This document shows, piece after piece, positions 39,238 to 51,307 of a stretch of 64,000 nucleotides of DNA (positions are counted from its first letter, which is position 1; each line of letters begins with the position of its first letter). Source of the stretch: Silurus meridionalis (taxonomy: Eukaryota > Chordata > Actinopteri > Siluriformes > Siluridae); assembly GCF_014805685.1 (NCBI RefSeq), contig NC_060892.1, positions 16,535,990 to 16,599,989 of the forward strand. The letters run 5' to 3'. The notes under the pieces were generated by a model. The model was given only the letters and a program-made list of their open reading frames with translations. It did no database searches and was not told the DNA's origin. Both the position numbers and the translations under genes were made by a program.

Positions 39238-39267
<30 letters not shown>
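39238..39267. repeat. (GT)n microsatellite
   Basis: Fifteen GT units. Confidence 0.9.
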
Positions 39268-39270
<3 letters not shown>

Positions 39271-39732
39271 ACATAAATGCTAGGTAACAAGTCACTCTCT
39301 GCACCTTTTTTTTTATCTCATAGATATTACATAAAACAATAAACACCTAGAGTTCAATATTGAGAAATGTTCAGCTTGAACTGGAATTTTCTAAAGGAAG
39401 TGTGGTATTTTTACCACCAAGCAGCAACAGCAGCAGTGCCATGGCACCATCACATCCAAAATGAGCGATGAAGGCCATGCCAGGCTAAGCACACATTGTT
39501 TTGTACTCGGTGGGCAATAATAGTATACGAGGAATGGGGCAGCGTGGAGAAAAAAAAAAACAAAGACAGGATTGACAGGAGGACACAGTGGGTTACTGTG
39601 TTTGAGGCTTAGAGGCCGTTCCATCAAACATGATTAAATGGGTGATATTTAACCCCCAGAGATCTTGCAGAACGCATTGACTTTCACAGACGAGATGATG
39701 TGCGCTCACCATAACGATGTACATTAAACAAC

Positions 39733-39932
39733 ATGGGCAAGCGAGCAGATACGGTGCGAGAGAGCAGACGCAGTGGAACACTGGACAGACGTGGCACGGG
39801 ATCTAGCGTCAGCATGGGCATCTGCTGCGGCTGCTTACCTCCGCAAGATGTTAATCAGGATCAGGAGGAGGTGCCGGTTCATTTGGAGGCTATCAGCGAG
39901 GAAGTGGACGAGAACTCCACAGGAGAGGAAAG
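39733..39932 (+). CDS. Candidate alternative first exon of plekha7 (or of a nested gene)
   Basis: An open frame begins at ATG 39733 (in-frame TAA at 39712), passes a second ATG at 39814 with a strong Kozak context (AGCATGGG), and runs to a consensus donor AAAG|GTAACC after base 39932 in phase 2. The second start gives MGICCGCLPPQDVN followed by an acidic stretch (EEVPVHLEAISEEVDENSTGEE). Gly2 with Cys4, Cys5 and Cys7 is the pattern of N-myristoylated, palmitoylated proteins. The phase equals that of plekha7 exon 3, so splicing to exon 4 would keep frame and yield a form without WW domains. I recognise no family. It might instead be a nested gene or a chance ORF. Confidence 0.4.
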
Positions 39933-41580
39933 GTAACCTGGATAAGGTTGATGAAGCTCTTTTAATCTGGTGCCGTTTTAAATCAAAGGTTTTCAATTTT
40001 TTCCTTAGAACACAGCAGTTTCTGCAAAAAAAAAAGAAAAAGGTCCTTCAATAACCTTTAATGCAGCTCTCTTTCGGTTTTATTCTCAGTCTGAAACAGA
40101 GATGACAGAATAATTACTGAATTCTGTCAATAAACCTCCCAGCGGGCAGAGATTGAATTTTGAATTGCACGAGAACTCATGCTTCACCTTCAGAACCTTG
40201 CAGGAAATTAGTAAAATCAGTAAAACAAACAAAAAATAAAAAGTTAAAGAGAGCTTTACCAAGCAGCAGCCTGTGATGCTGTAAGCCACTTGCTTGTAAA
40301 CAATGTGCTCTGTTTGCTCCGACTTTCCGCTGTTTGGTTAGTGGGATTTTGCAATTCTGATTATGACAAGAATTCGGGGACGTCACACATCTTTAACTCT
40401 CTGCTGAGGAGAATCAGAATGAATAATAATGAAAGGCCGTTGTTGTGGATGTTTGTTGAGGATTGTGGGTTTTGATTCTTACAGCACCAGACATGTGGGT
40501 TTCCTAAAATTGTATAACACTGTGTATGTACTTTATAACACATTCCTTGTGAGAATATGAAAATGTATTATATTTTAAATAATTCACAACATCTATTCTA
40601 CAGTAAAAGCTCATTCACAAACAGGTTAAAATACATGTGAAATTGTTGGAATGAGTCTCCATTTTAAGCTCTGTAGCAGTCAGAGGTAAAGCTGTCATAT
40701 CTTTAGAACGGATTTAAATTTAATTTTATTTGGATAGATTTATATAATTTTTTTACGCTTTCTCTGAAACAAGCTGCAGTTTTTGGTCTTATTAAATTTA
40801 AGTTGTTATAGTTATGCCAAAATACATTTCCCATTAGCTCCTGAATCTCAAATATTGTTAGCATTTTTGCTGCTTATTGTTGTCAGTGGCTGTGTGGGAT
40901 TCTGGTTATGATTATCTGTTATGATTTGTATGTTTTAATGATAAAAAAGGAAGGCTGCACTTCCATCTGTCTTTATGTGACCCAAGAGAGAGGAAAAAAA
41001 GAGAGTGAGGGAATGAATATAAATTTATAGCTGTGAGAACAGGAACTAACTTGAACTAAGTTCATGAAACATGAAATATAACTGTAAAAAGATAAATAGC
41101 ATGGGCAAGGGCAATAAAACCAATGTCCCAGATATGTTTATTGGCATTCAATGGGAATTTATATGCCTGTTTATCTATGCAGATGAGTCTGGGTTGAAAA
41201 GTGTTTTCATGACTAAATAAGTTTGTGTCTGTGTGTTTGTGTTCATGTGCTAGTGAAAGTGGTTTCAGAGACCTTTTAGAAGCAGTTGTTTATAAGGTCA
41301 TTTTTCTTATTGTTTTGGTAGTAAAAGGGCGGCGTTTCGCTTGAGTGCAGACTGTAAAGCCTGCGGAGGGACGTCTGAAAACATTTCACCCTGCTGATCT
41401 TTGGCCCTGTGATGATTCATAACGATAAGAACGGAATACAGGAAATATGTTCAGCACGGAGCGATAAAGTGCACAGTACATCAGTGACTCTGACCGCTAG
41501 AACATGCAGTAATGGTGCCATTGATTGTTGCAATTTATGCCCTTAATTGTGCACAGCATAAGCTCTTGAGTCTTCAAGCA

Positions 41581-41581
<1 letters not shown>

Positions 41582-41614
<33 letters not shown>
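41582..41614. repeat. (CA)n microsatellite
   Basis: Sixteen CA units. Confidence 0.92.
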
Positions 41615-41618
<4 letters not shown>

Positions 41619-42192
41619 AACTCACAGCTCTCTAAAGCAGGGCTGATCAGAGGCCTAACAGCTCGTAGCAATGGTCAGGGCAGGCTTTTAAACTGGAGTG
41701 AAATATCTGTACAGAGAGGACGTCATTTCTGTCCAGATGAATCATCTGCCTGCCTAAATGCTCACCCAGGGCCTGCTGCACTTCCTCTAGGGGCCACAAG
41801 AGAATGCTGTTGAGTGCTTTTGATATTTCTAGTTTAAATCTGTTCTTGTATAACTCCACTCCAGTGAGTAATGGGCAGTAAGTTCTTGTATCACGCAAGA
41901 TATATTTAAACTGTTTTTTCTCTTCTTCTCACATCCAGAATCATCTTCTGTAATTTATAACACATAACACATCCAGGGCCATAAACTTGATCCAGATTTC
42001 TGTAAGGTCCAGAAATGTGCCATCAGTGATATATAATGATCATGAAATCACAAATAGATCATCTTCCTCAAATATGTAGATTTCGCTGTGGAACTATTTA
42101 TCAATACTGTAATTAATGAGTAGGGTTAGTGAGTAAGCTGAATAGTGAAAAGTACCAGAAATGTATATATAATGAATTATGTATTAAGTTTA

Positions 42193-42412
42193 TTAAGGTC
42201 CTTGGTGGTCTAGTGGTTAAGATGTTCGGTTAAGATGGCCGGGTTCGATTCCCGGTCAGGGAACCATCCCCAGCCACTCTCAGTGCCGGTCCCAAGCCCG
42301 GATAAATTGGGGAGGGTTGTATTAGGAAGGGCATCCAGCGTAAAACATGTGCCAAATCAAACATGCGGAGGATCCGCTGTGGCGACCCCTAATGGGAGAA
42401 GCCGAAAGAAAG
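42193..42412 (+). mobile_element. tRNA-derived SINE, plus-strand copy with 15-bp target duplication
   Basis: Same family as 37805-38007. The head has TGGTCTAGTGGTTAAGATG and GGTTCGATTCCCGG, the body is GTGCCGGTCCCAAGCCCGGA..., and the tail GCGACCCCTAATGGGAGAAG ends in GAAAGAAAG. It is flanked by perfect 15-bp repeats TATGTATTAAGTTTA (42178-42192 and 42413-42427), so the insertion is young. Confidence 0.95.
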
Positions 42413-42752
42413 TATGTATTAAGTTTAGTTTTGTTGTAAGTAGCAATGAGATTTGGCTAGAAACATTACAATTAGCCAGACAACACAAAAGTAAATGATC
42501 TGGGATGACAAAAGTCTAATCAAATAAAAGTTGTCATTCTGAATAACACATTTATGATAAAAACCTCCAGCAATGAAGCAAAAAACTGTATGTCTAGAAA
42601 GGGAAATATTTTATTAGTAATTATTGATATAAGTTTTGATTTATTTTTAGTCAGTATTATTTTATTTACATATATAAAATGAATATACAATATTCTAATT
42701 AAAGTTGCCTAAAGATAAACTGAACTGTGCTTTACAGTAAATGTTTGAAAGC

Positions 42753-42754
<2 letters not shown>

Positions 42755-42819
<65 letters not shown>
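42755..42819. repeat. (TA)n microsatellite
   Basis: About 32 TA units, then ACGTATATACACACACATATAT. Confidence 0.93.
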
Positions 42820-42820
<1 letters not shown>

Positions 42821-45653
42821 GTATATACACACACATATATATCAAATACATTTATTTTGAACTTCATGTGTCTTCCTTGTGAGAAGATTTATCTTGTCTG
42901 CATTTCACACTGTGAACTCGGTTCATTTTAAACACTCTTGTGAATTCGGTCGTCTTCTCGGATGAGCCTCGGATCCCTGAGCTCCACACTCACACACAGG
43001 AAGGTTCCGGTTGCATCTGTTAAGCAAGATCATCAGTTCCTGCTAATCGTGACTGGTGGATGATCCTTCAGCAGGTGTAACATGAGCAATTGATGGAGAC
43101 ATTACTGAAAGACTTCCCCCTCCTCCACCCCTCCTCTGTCTCACTATTTTCTTGGAATCTCCCTGGGGTGGTGGAAAAGGTGCTGACAGGGCGAGAGAGA
43201 CTAGACTGAGGAGTCTGAGGAGGCAGCAGCACTGAATTGTGCACTTAAAATCTGCAACAACAAAATACAAATGAGCTGCGTACTTTCTAACTATACATGA
43301 CAGCATGTAGTAGGTAAAGGTCACAGCAAAGTTTTCTGCTGGACACTGGATATTTCTGGCTCATGAGGGTCAGGGTTAGCCTTCACCTTTGTTCATGCGC
43401 CATTGTGGATTGGTTCGGATTATGGATGTGTTTGCGTAGGAGCTGAAAGTTGCTAAAGTATATTCAGAGTAACTTTTGGAGCATTTTGCAGCTTGAATCT
43501 AAAGGCCAGGTAAGATATTAAGAAATTCCTAATGGGTCCTTTTGATGGGTCAATCTTTTTAAAATAGCTTTGTTTATGTTCTGGAAGCTGCTCTGTTTTA
43601 TAACCTTTATATATTGCGCAATGGACATTTAATGATTAGAGAAGGACACTGAGTCAGCTGACCAATTCTCATCAAAGGATCATTAACTAGCCACACGTTA
43701 AGTGACTTTTCTTCACAGTGACGTGAAGTCACGTTTCAGTGTTTAGCTTAACACCGTATTGATTTTACTGATGTTAAATCTGATTTTTTTTTCATTTAGA
43801 ATAAGATAAATACCATATTATATGTCATAATATATTCTGCCTGAGTCAAATCAGGCTTACATGATGTAGAACATTCAAATATTTTTATTATATGTTGTAA
43901 TACATCAGCATTATATAATAAATTATTGTAAATAACTATAACCTAAAAGCCATAATTATTATGATTGTAATGATCTGTTTTTTTGAGTATAGTTAAAATT
44001 GAGTTATATCATGGTAATTCTGTATAATAGACTCTGATTGGCTGAACGAAAAGTGTGGCATGGCACAGACGCATGTCATTTAAGCACACAATCTCTCGCT
44101 ATTTCTGTAATAACTATTTATCAAAATTTTCTTCAGAAACTTTTTTGTCTTTTGGTACTTCCTTATTTTTGTGCATGAATTAGAGCAGCAGAATTCTAGA
44201 TGTAAAAGGCTGTATATTAAATAACTAATAAAAATTAGGGTTTTCAAAGAGATAGTAACAAATCACTCGCTCTTTCTTGTCTTGTCTTGTCTTATTAATG
44301 TCACCCTTCATAGATGCTGTGATTTAAGTAAGAATCACAATTAACTTGCATATAACTTTAAATGGTTTAAAGTGTGAAATGTCCGTCTTGAATTAATAAT
44401 AAACAAAAGTTTGTTTCTGGCGATTTGCTGTGGTAAAATAGGAATGAAATGACGAGTAACTGTGGTTCTCGTATTGGTTTCTTATATCTGTATGTCACAC
44501 AGGGATTTATTCTTTACTTAAAGCAGCGTCTCCAAAAAATATCCTTCCCTTGCCATAACTCTTTTTGTTTTCTTACTGTGCTAAATTGCATTAAGCTTTC
44601 TTTTTGTGTGTCCATTAAAAAGAGTCTCTAATTGGATGAAAAGCAGAAAAAATTTGAATGTTAAGAAGTACATATTAATGCTCAAATGATGTACAGAATG
44701 GCCTTTGAGCTCACTTTTCTCTGAGATAATAAAACCTCGAAGAATCGCAGCCTTTAAAGCAAGTGATGCGATTTTACGCTCATTGACAATTACATTTGAA
44801 CATAACGCTACGGTCTCATGATTCATTTCCACTATTCCCCTTTCAAACAGCTAAGTCACTGGCACAAATCACGACTGGCAATGACAAATGAGCCTTTTAT
44901 TTCCTACGACACCCAGTTTAAAAAAAACAAGTGTCTGTGTCTCTTTTGCTGACTTGACAACTGTTTTATCATCTTTAGACATCGTGAGACGACGCTTCGA
45001 ATAGACACACAGCTAATGAAAGAAAAGAAATAACATGAAGTGACGGGATAATGAGGATGAAGTTATGTATGAGAAGCAGGTTTATAGCATTTCCAGAAAC
45101 ATCTAATGGAACAGCAAATGCACTATTGATTAAGTTATAATGTGTAGACTACAACATCCTATAGTAATATTAATTCATTCAAGCCAACTTACTCGTTTTT
45201 TGTTTATGATCAAAACAACTTTAAAACAAGGACGGACACACTTTTATGCTCTGCTAATGACAGAAAACAAATATGTGCAAGAGAAGTGTATACATGAAGT
45301 GTTAACGTTTGCAATAATGCTAATCATATGTACATGAGAGATGAACTGGTGACCATTCCATTTTTTTTTTTCAATAACATCAGTGTTTTATTGATTTATC
45401 TCATTGGGTATGAACAAACTGTCTTTTACCTAAGACATGTAGTATATGCTCTTTTTTTCCACTCGTAAATGCATGTAAATGTTTGTATCTGAAGACGTCT
45501 TCAAGTCATAAATATAGAATACGCTGTCAATTTTAATGACCAATTGCGTTAGAGAAGGAAAAATAAATAAAGAAATTGAACAAAATATTAAAAAATAAAA
45601 TTTAAAACTACTGAACTTGTTTTTAATGCATGTTCAGGTTCATCACATTTGTC

Positions 45654-45810
45654 ACCCAAATAAGGATGGGTTCTCTCAAGGTTTCCTACCAGGTGTTTGT
45701 CCTTGCCACTGTCACCACTGGCTTGCTAATTAGGGATAAATTTAAAGGGACTAATTTATGATGCTATCATTTATATTCACAGTCTGTAAAGCTGCTTTCA
45801 TAATTTTGTA
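45654..45810 (+). mobile_element. Decayed L2-type LINE 3' UTR fragment
   Basis: GGATGGGTTCTCTCAAGGTT, CCTTGCCACTGTCACCACTG and GCTTGCTAATTAGGGATAAA match, with mutations, the fragments at 14502 and 27689. The tail is missing or eroded. Confidence 0.7.
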
Positions 45811-46594
45811 ATCACTTTTGTAATCCTGGCATGAATTTTTTATTTCTGTTTGACCTTCCAAACAACAGAATTTTACACTGAAAGGTTGAAAAGAAAAATC
45901 TGAGTCTAGTAACATTATGTGGTGTGTGATGGATGAGATTAGAATTGACTAAACTGAATATTTCTGGTCTGTCAAATCTTTAATATGTTGTGAATGTACG
46001 TAAATGCGATACAGATTTGACCTGTACTATTATTTACCTTTAACCACAACACGTCACTTCTTAATTTATTGCCAACATGTGATTACACTGTGTAGAAATA
46101 AATGCAGTAAAATGTATAAAAATAAATAAATGTAATAGTAAACACTAAATTATGTTTTAGCCTATATACTGAAACAAACTATGTATTTTGTGGTGATGAA
46201 ATGATTATTTATAGTCCTGTACGTAATGCTGATCAGGAGCTATTGTGTTACATGGATGTTCCAAAGCACTGAATATAACTGGAAATGGATAAAGTGTCCT
46301 CATTTTATAAATAGAAATTGTACTCAGGTTAATTCCTGTAGTGTATAAGAAATGAAAGACTTGCACTTACGGGGAAATATCGGGGTAACGAAAACTCTTC
46401 ACTGTTTATTTTCCCTCAGCGGCATGATGCAAAGAGTTTTATTTTGTACTAGAGTTTATGGTTTCTTAATAGATGCAGATTTTAGAAGAATGCACTCATT
46501 ATGATGTGTATAATAAGCTTCATGTGTAAGTAATAGTCATGGTTCCCTTTGGATTTATCTTTAAACACAGTGATCTGCCTGTACGCAGCATGGA

Positions 46595-46596
<2 letters not shown>

Positions 46597-46650
<54 letters not shown>
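46597..46650. repeat. (GT)n microsatellite
   Basis: About 27 uninterrupted GT units. Confidence 0.95.
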
Positions 46651-46652
<2 letters not shown>

Positions 46653-46920
46653 GGATCACCTCAGAAAGTTTTTTGGAAAGGCGCTGTTTCCGCCTCAGTA
46701 GTTGCTTTTGGCTCAGGAGTCATTTATCATATCATGAAAAAGGCAATTTTTTTACACTATATAAACTAAGTATGTGCACCCTGGACCATCACACCCATAT
46801 GAGGTTCTCTCTCAGTCTCTTGCCACAAATTGTGTCTTCGTATGTGTAACTGTGGTACAGAAATGGTACAGTTTCCAACAACTAAACGTGTTCCAACATG
46901 ACCATGCTTATGTATGAGGG

Positions 46921-47094
46921 AGGTGGAAGCTTATTGGTAAAGGCATTGGACTTGATCTGAAGATTGTAAATTTAGCTAACACTCCTGGGCCCCTGAACAA
47001 GGCCCTTAGCCCCATAGCTTCTCAGTTGTATGAATGAGTTAAATATAAGTAGCTCTAGATAAGGGCGTCTGCCAAACTGCCATAAATGTAAATG
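46921..47094 (+). mobile_element. tRNA-derived fish SINE (V-SINE/HE1-like tail)
   Basis: A decayed tRNA-like head (GGTGGAAGCTTATTGGTAAA) is followed by CTGGGCCCCTGAACAAGGCC and the conserved 3' end GATAAGGGCGTCTGCCAAAC, ending TAAATGTAAATG. This end is a hallmark of widespread fish SINEs. A diverged minus-strand relative lies at 56964-57140. Confidence 0.82.
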
Positions 47095-47579
47095 TTATGT
47101 GCACAAAGCAATCTTCATTAGGATATGGAGATATATTAGGATATTGGTGTTTGGAATAGAAGACTTTAGAAGTTGGAAATGTCCTGCACACAGCTCTGAC
47201 CTCCTCAACCCCACTAAACTCCTTTGGGACGAAGCTTTGCGCAAAAATTGTCAGGAGTAACGTAGTGGGCAGTCTGCATCATTTTTTTTTTTCATAAGAG
47301 TGCATGGAATTTCTGAGTAACCATTCTAAGAAAGTCTCTTAAGACTAGAGTCTAGATATAACATTGTTTATGTAATTAAAAATGCAAATGTGCTGTATAT
47401 ATTGACTTGAAATGAAAGCATTTCAGTTTTAACAATGAGTCTTTTTTTATTATTTTTAAAAAATTTTATTTACACGAATAAAAATTAAAGCATGCTGAGC
47501 TTGAGTTATTGCGACGTAATATCATGTAATGATTTGATCATTTTTTCACATCCTTCACCTCTATAATCTGCCTCATCTT

Positions 47580-47760
47580 TTCGTGCTCCTCTTTTCCTCT
47601 CCTCTGCCGTCTCGCTCGGTAAGATAAGCAGCGCAGGGATCCCGTAGCGACCGCAGCGAGTCTACCAAAGCAGAGCCTCTTACGTCATCAAGCCAGTGAC
47701 GAAGGCGAGCTCCAGAACCTGCAGGGAAGCTGAGGCAAAGCTCGGCTTTTCCCTTGTGTG
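47580..47760 (+). promoter_or_regulatory. Candidate internal promoter with a CRE-like site
   Basis: A GC- and CpG-rich block inside the AT-rich intron, with CT-rich sequence (47585-47615), GTCTCGCTCGG, CGTAGCGACCGCAGCGAG, and a CREB/ATF-type site TTACGTCA at 47680-47687 followed by AGTGACGAAGG. It lies about 250-420 bp upstream of the exon-like frame at 48002, where a promoter would be expected. Confidence 0.45.
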
Positions 47761-48001
47761 TGTGAGCCAGTGTGTGTGTTTGTGTGTGCGCCAGTGTGTG
47801 TGTGTGTGCTTCTTATATATGTGTTCATACTGGTGTATGTATGCTGCTTCGTCTTCCTTTTCCTCCTCTTCCTGTTTCTCTTCCTCCCTGCGGCTGCATG
47901 TGTGAGTAAGTGTGTGTGTGTGTGTGAGAGTTTTTAAATGAAACTCGGCGTGTCTGGTGTGCAGCAGCAGATCAGCTCAGTCTGCACCCCAGCAGCGAGA
48001 C

Positions 48002-48072
48002 ATGTGGAACCAACAGGGTTACTCGGAGTATGCTCTCTACCCAGGGCAGCCCTTCTGCAATGTTACGTACAG
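48002..48072 (+). CDS. Candidate alternative first coding exon of plekha7
   Basis: A 71-bp frame from ATG 48002 to donor TACAG|GTGTGT encodes 23 residues plus two bases, MWNQQGYSEYALYPGQPFCN then VTY. An in-frame TGA at 47939 and no other Met before 48002 make this the first start in frame. The aromatic/Gln/Pro composition looks like coding sequence rather than repeat translation. Phase 2 matches plekha7 exons 1 and 3, so joining to exon 4 would be in frame and give a WW-less isoform. A short upstream ORF in another frame begins at 47938. The start context is moderate (G at -3, T at +4). No family was recognised. Confidence 0.42.
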
Positions 48073-48351
48073 GTGTGTATATGCTACCAGGCGTGCGTGC
48101 ATGTGTGTGTATGTCTGTTTGTATAGTGAGTGAATTTTTAAAAGTGGTAACTGCAGACCTGATTTGACTGTTTTGAACACTGTTCTAACTAATGTTTTGT
48201 TGATAATTAAAATGTCTTTCTTAAAATGGTTCATTATTGAGGAGGAAGTTTATTAAAGATATGCGTAGCTGTTCTTGGCGTCTCTCCACTATCCTGTTTC
48301 CATGTTTTACCCCGGCGGTCTGTTTTGGTTCTAATTAATCATAGTCAGATG

Positions 48352-48420
48352 TAGGGTTGAACGATATGATAAAAATATCGCGATACTTTACTGCGATACA
48401 CAATATGGGTCAGGAACGGC
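48352..48420. mobile_element. Fragment of a non-autonomous DNA element end
   Basis: GTAGGGTTGAACGATATGAT followed by AAATATCGCGATACTTTACT resembles the terminus of a common fish non-autonomous repeat (the AGGGCTGCACGATAT type). Only one end is visible. Confidence 0.4.
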
Positions 48421-49726
48421 TGATCTGTATGAACTGTTTGAATAGTGTCATTTTACTGAAATAATGATTGACAGGGTGGTGTGATGTTGTTACCAACTTT
48501 GATTATTGTTCAATAATGGTTTCATTCCTCTGACACCACAGCAGTTGATTACAATGATCACAATTTTTTATTTGAAACAACAAAACTTGATTGAAGATGT
48601 TAAAATAACTAACAGACCTGACACTGGGGTCTCCTTTCCTAAATTATTAGTAGCGCATTTCATATAAAATAGGCTGTTACTATAGAAATAATAATATATT
48701 AGAACAAACGTATACATATATCTATCCCTGTGATTCGCAAATCCACTCCTGGTATGAGAGATTTGAGCTGGAGTAGTTAGAGATAGTTAGAGTTAGCTCG
48801 TTTCAAATGGTCTATGATACTACTAGACATTGAACACAAAACTTTTCAAGGCATATGAAGTGAAAACTTTGATATTTGTCTGCATTGAACAGATGAGTTG
48901 CTCTGTACTGACCGTTTTCCTTCCCAGGTGAATCTGACTGTCACCTTTACATAACTGCCATCTCAACCAGAAAAACCTCCATGGGTGTATCCACGTCCTG
49001 GGGCTGTTTGTCTTTCCATGTTGAAATTAAGAATAGTGTCAGTGGGAGAAGCAGATGGTACATGCCTTGAATACCACTATGGAATGGCAGGAGCTTCCTA
49101 GAAAGGTTGCTGTGAAATTCCAGGAAATGTGTCCTGTCGTCTCACAGGACAATTTATTTTCCAGTGCTCAAAGCTTATAAGGAAACGGCAAAAAAAAAAA
49201 CAAGCACCATAATTCCTGTGCTTTAGACATGCCTACGTCCATTTAGCTGGAAAAAGCTTGCTATCTCACTCATTAGTTTTTGTCAGAGCAGTCTCTTAAT
49301 TCTATGCTATTTTTCTTGGCTTTAAACAGGAGAACGGTGGGGGTAGTGTTTTATGTTTTACATTTAATGCTTGGAAATGCATATGTGCAACATGACATAA
49401 GATATGAAAACTAATAATGGCTGATTTGGTTAAAGGAGCGAGGAGGCAAAATAGTTTACTGACTACAACAACTGTGTTTCCATGCAGCATAATAATCTCT
49501 TCATTATCAGAATGTTAGCTCAATTGGACTAAAATCATGTTTATGTATACATGACTTTAGGAATAAAGTTAAATTCCTTTTTTAAGACTCTATTTTCATG
49601 GACATGAAGTATTTTTATGTAGGTCGTTGTCTCATTTCAGTTTTTTATTTTATTTAGAGAAACCAGGACTGTCTGAACACTTGGCCTAACTTGGTTTGCT
49701 GTGTCAGCTTTTTAACTTTAATCTTA

Positions 49727-50272
49727 TGAGTCAACAATTTCCACTGGCTTTGTGACACAGATCTTTGAGTCAGCAGTAAGTCTAATTTTTAAATCAGTTT
49801 GTTGTGTCAGCCCCTGGAGTCCACTGTTTGAGTCGGCTCTTTTAAATCAGTTGTTTTTGTTAGCCGTTTGAGTCAGCTCTGAGCCTGATTGAGTCAACCC
49901 CTTGAGTCTGATCTTTAATTCAGCTAATTTAAGTCAGCTCTCTTGAGTCAGCATTCTAAGTCAGCTTGTTTAAGTCAGCTCTCTGAGTCAGCTCATTTAA
50001 GTCAGCCCCTTGAGTTGGCTTTTTGAGTCAGCTTGTTTAAGTCAGCTTTCTGTCGGCTCTTTTAAGTCAGCCCCTTGAGTCAGCCCTTTGAGTCAGCTTG
50101 TTTAAATCAGCCTTTCGAGTCGGCTTTTTTGATTGCCTCTTTTAACTTAGCACTTTAAGTCAGCTCTTTGTTTCAACCTTGAGTTAAATTTTTGAGACAG
50201 CTTGTTGCATCAGCATCCTGTGTCTTTGCATTGAGTCACCCCTTTGAGTCAGCCCTTTGCCCGGCTCTTTGA
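49727..50272. repeat. Degenerate minisatellite built on GAGTCAGC, rich in AP-1 motifs
   Basis: Units of roughly 11-24 bp such as TTTGAGTCAGCTTGTTTAAG repeat with drift. The perfect heptamer TGAGTCA, the AP-1/TRE consensus, occurs at 49727, 49766, 49869, 49890, 49944, 49984, 50024, 50076, 50089, 50232 and 50245. It appears to be a local tandem expansion rather than a mobile element. Confidence 0.85.
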
Positions 50273-50440
50273 CGTTTTGGTATTACGCATCATACCCCAT
50301 CAAATACAGCCAAATACTGCCATCAAAACCACAAAAACTATTTAAACTATACTCTGAGGGGGAAAAAAGTGCAGTGATATCTTTATTTAAGTAAGTAAGG
50401 ACAGGGATATATAATATTTTAACTTGTGTCTCCATTCTAA

Positions 50441-50660
50441 CTTTCTTTCGGCTTCTCCGGTTAGGGGTCGCCACAGCGGATCCTCCGCACGTTTGATTTG
50501 GCACATGTTTTTACGCTGGATGCCCTTCCTAATGCAACCCTCCCCATTTATCCAGGGTTGGGACCGGCACTAAAAGTGGCTGGGGTTGATTCCCTGACCG
50601 GAGATCAAACCCGGCCACAGCGGTGAAAGCGCCGCATCCTAACCACTAGACTAGATCGCT
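50441..50660 (-). mobile_element. tRNA-derived SINE, third copy of the RTE-tailed family
   Basis: The minus-strand copy has tail CTTTCTTTCGGCTTCTCCGG at the left, body GCACATGTTTTTACGCTGGA and GGTTGGGACCGGCACTAAAA, and a decayed head with CCTGACCGGAGATCAAACCC (B box) and CCTAACCACTAGAC (A box). More diverged than the 42193 copy. Confidence 0.87.
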
Positions 50661-51307
50661 GCGTTATTAGTCAAATAACACGCTCCAGACCTTGTGCTTA
50701 TGTGATAATGCACTTGTTAGATACCCTTACACAGCCTGTTCCTATTGCCAGTAAAAGGTTTGAGGACACCTGATATATAGATATATTTGCCTTGATATAT
50801 AAATATTACAAAACACATTTTAAATATAGTAATATTGATTTCTTTTTAAATAGGGGAAATAGGGATATATGAATAGAAAAAGGTTTATTATTTATTTATT
50901 TATTATTTTATAAATAAATCCATACTAACTGTAATTGATCACTTTTTCAATTTATAGTTAATATTATCCCAATCTATGTCATCTTTATGTAGAACACATG
51001 CACTTGCCTTATATTGTCATATCTTTTTTTTTTAATAAATCCAGATTATAAACTGTAATTGGAAGCAGCCCAGCTTGCTAATGAAGCTTTATATTGTGAT
51101 ACACATTCAAGATTCAATTGTCACAAGTACAGGAAACACCACACAATGTTATTCTTACTCTGTGAATCCTCCAGCAGCCTATGACATAAATTATTCAGGA
51201 CATAAGATCAAAAATATGAAATATTACAAAAATTATAAATTACAATAATGCAAATGCAAGAAGAAGAGAGAAGAGGTAGGAAAAAGGTTTGTGCATATAC
51301 ATGTATA

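Noticed and set aside
42197..42275. tRNA-like sequence with A and B boxes
   Set aside because: It is the head of a SINE with flanking target duplication and an RTE-derived tail, not a tRNA gene; the same holds at 37930-38007 and 50580-50660.
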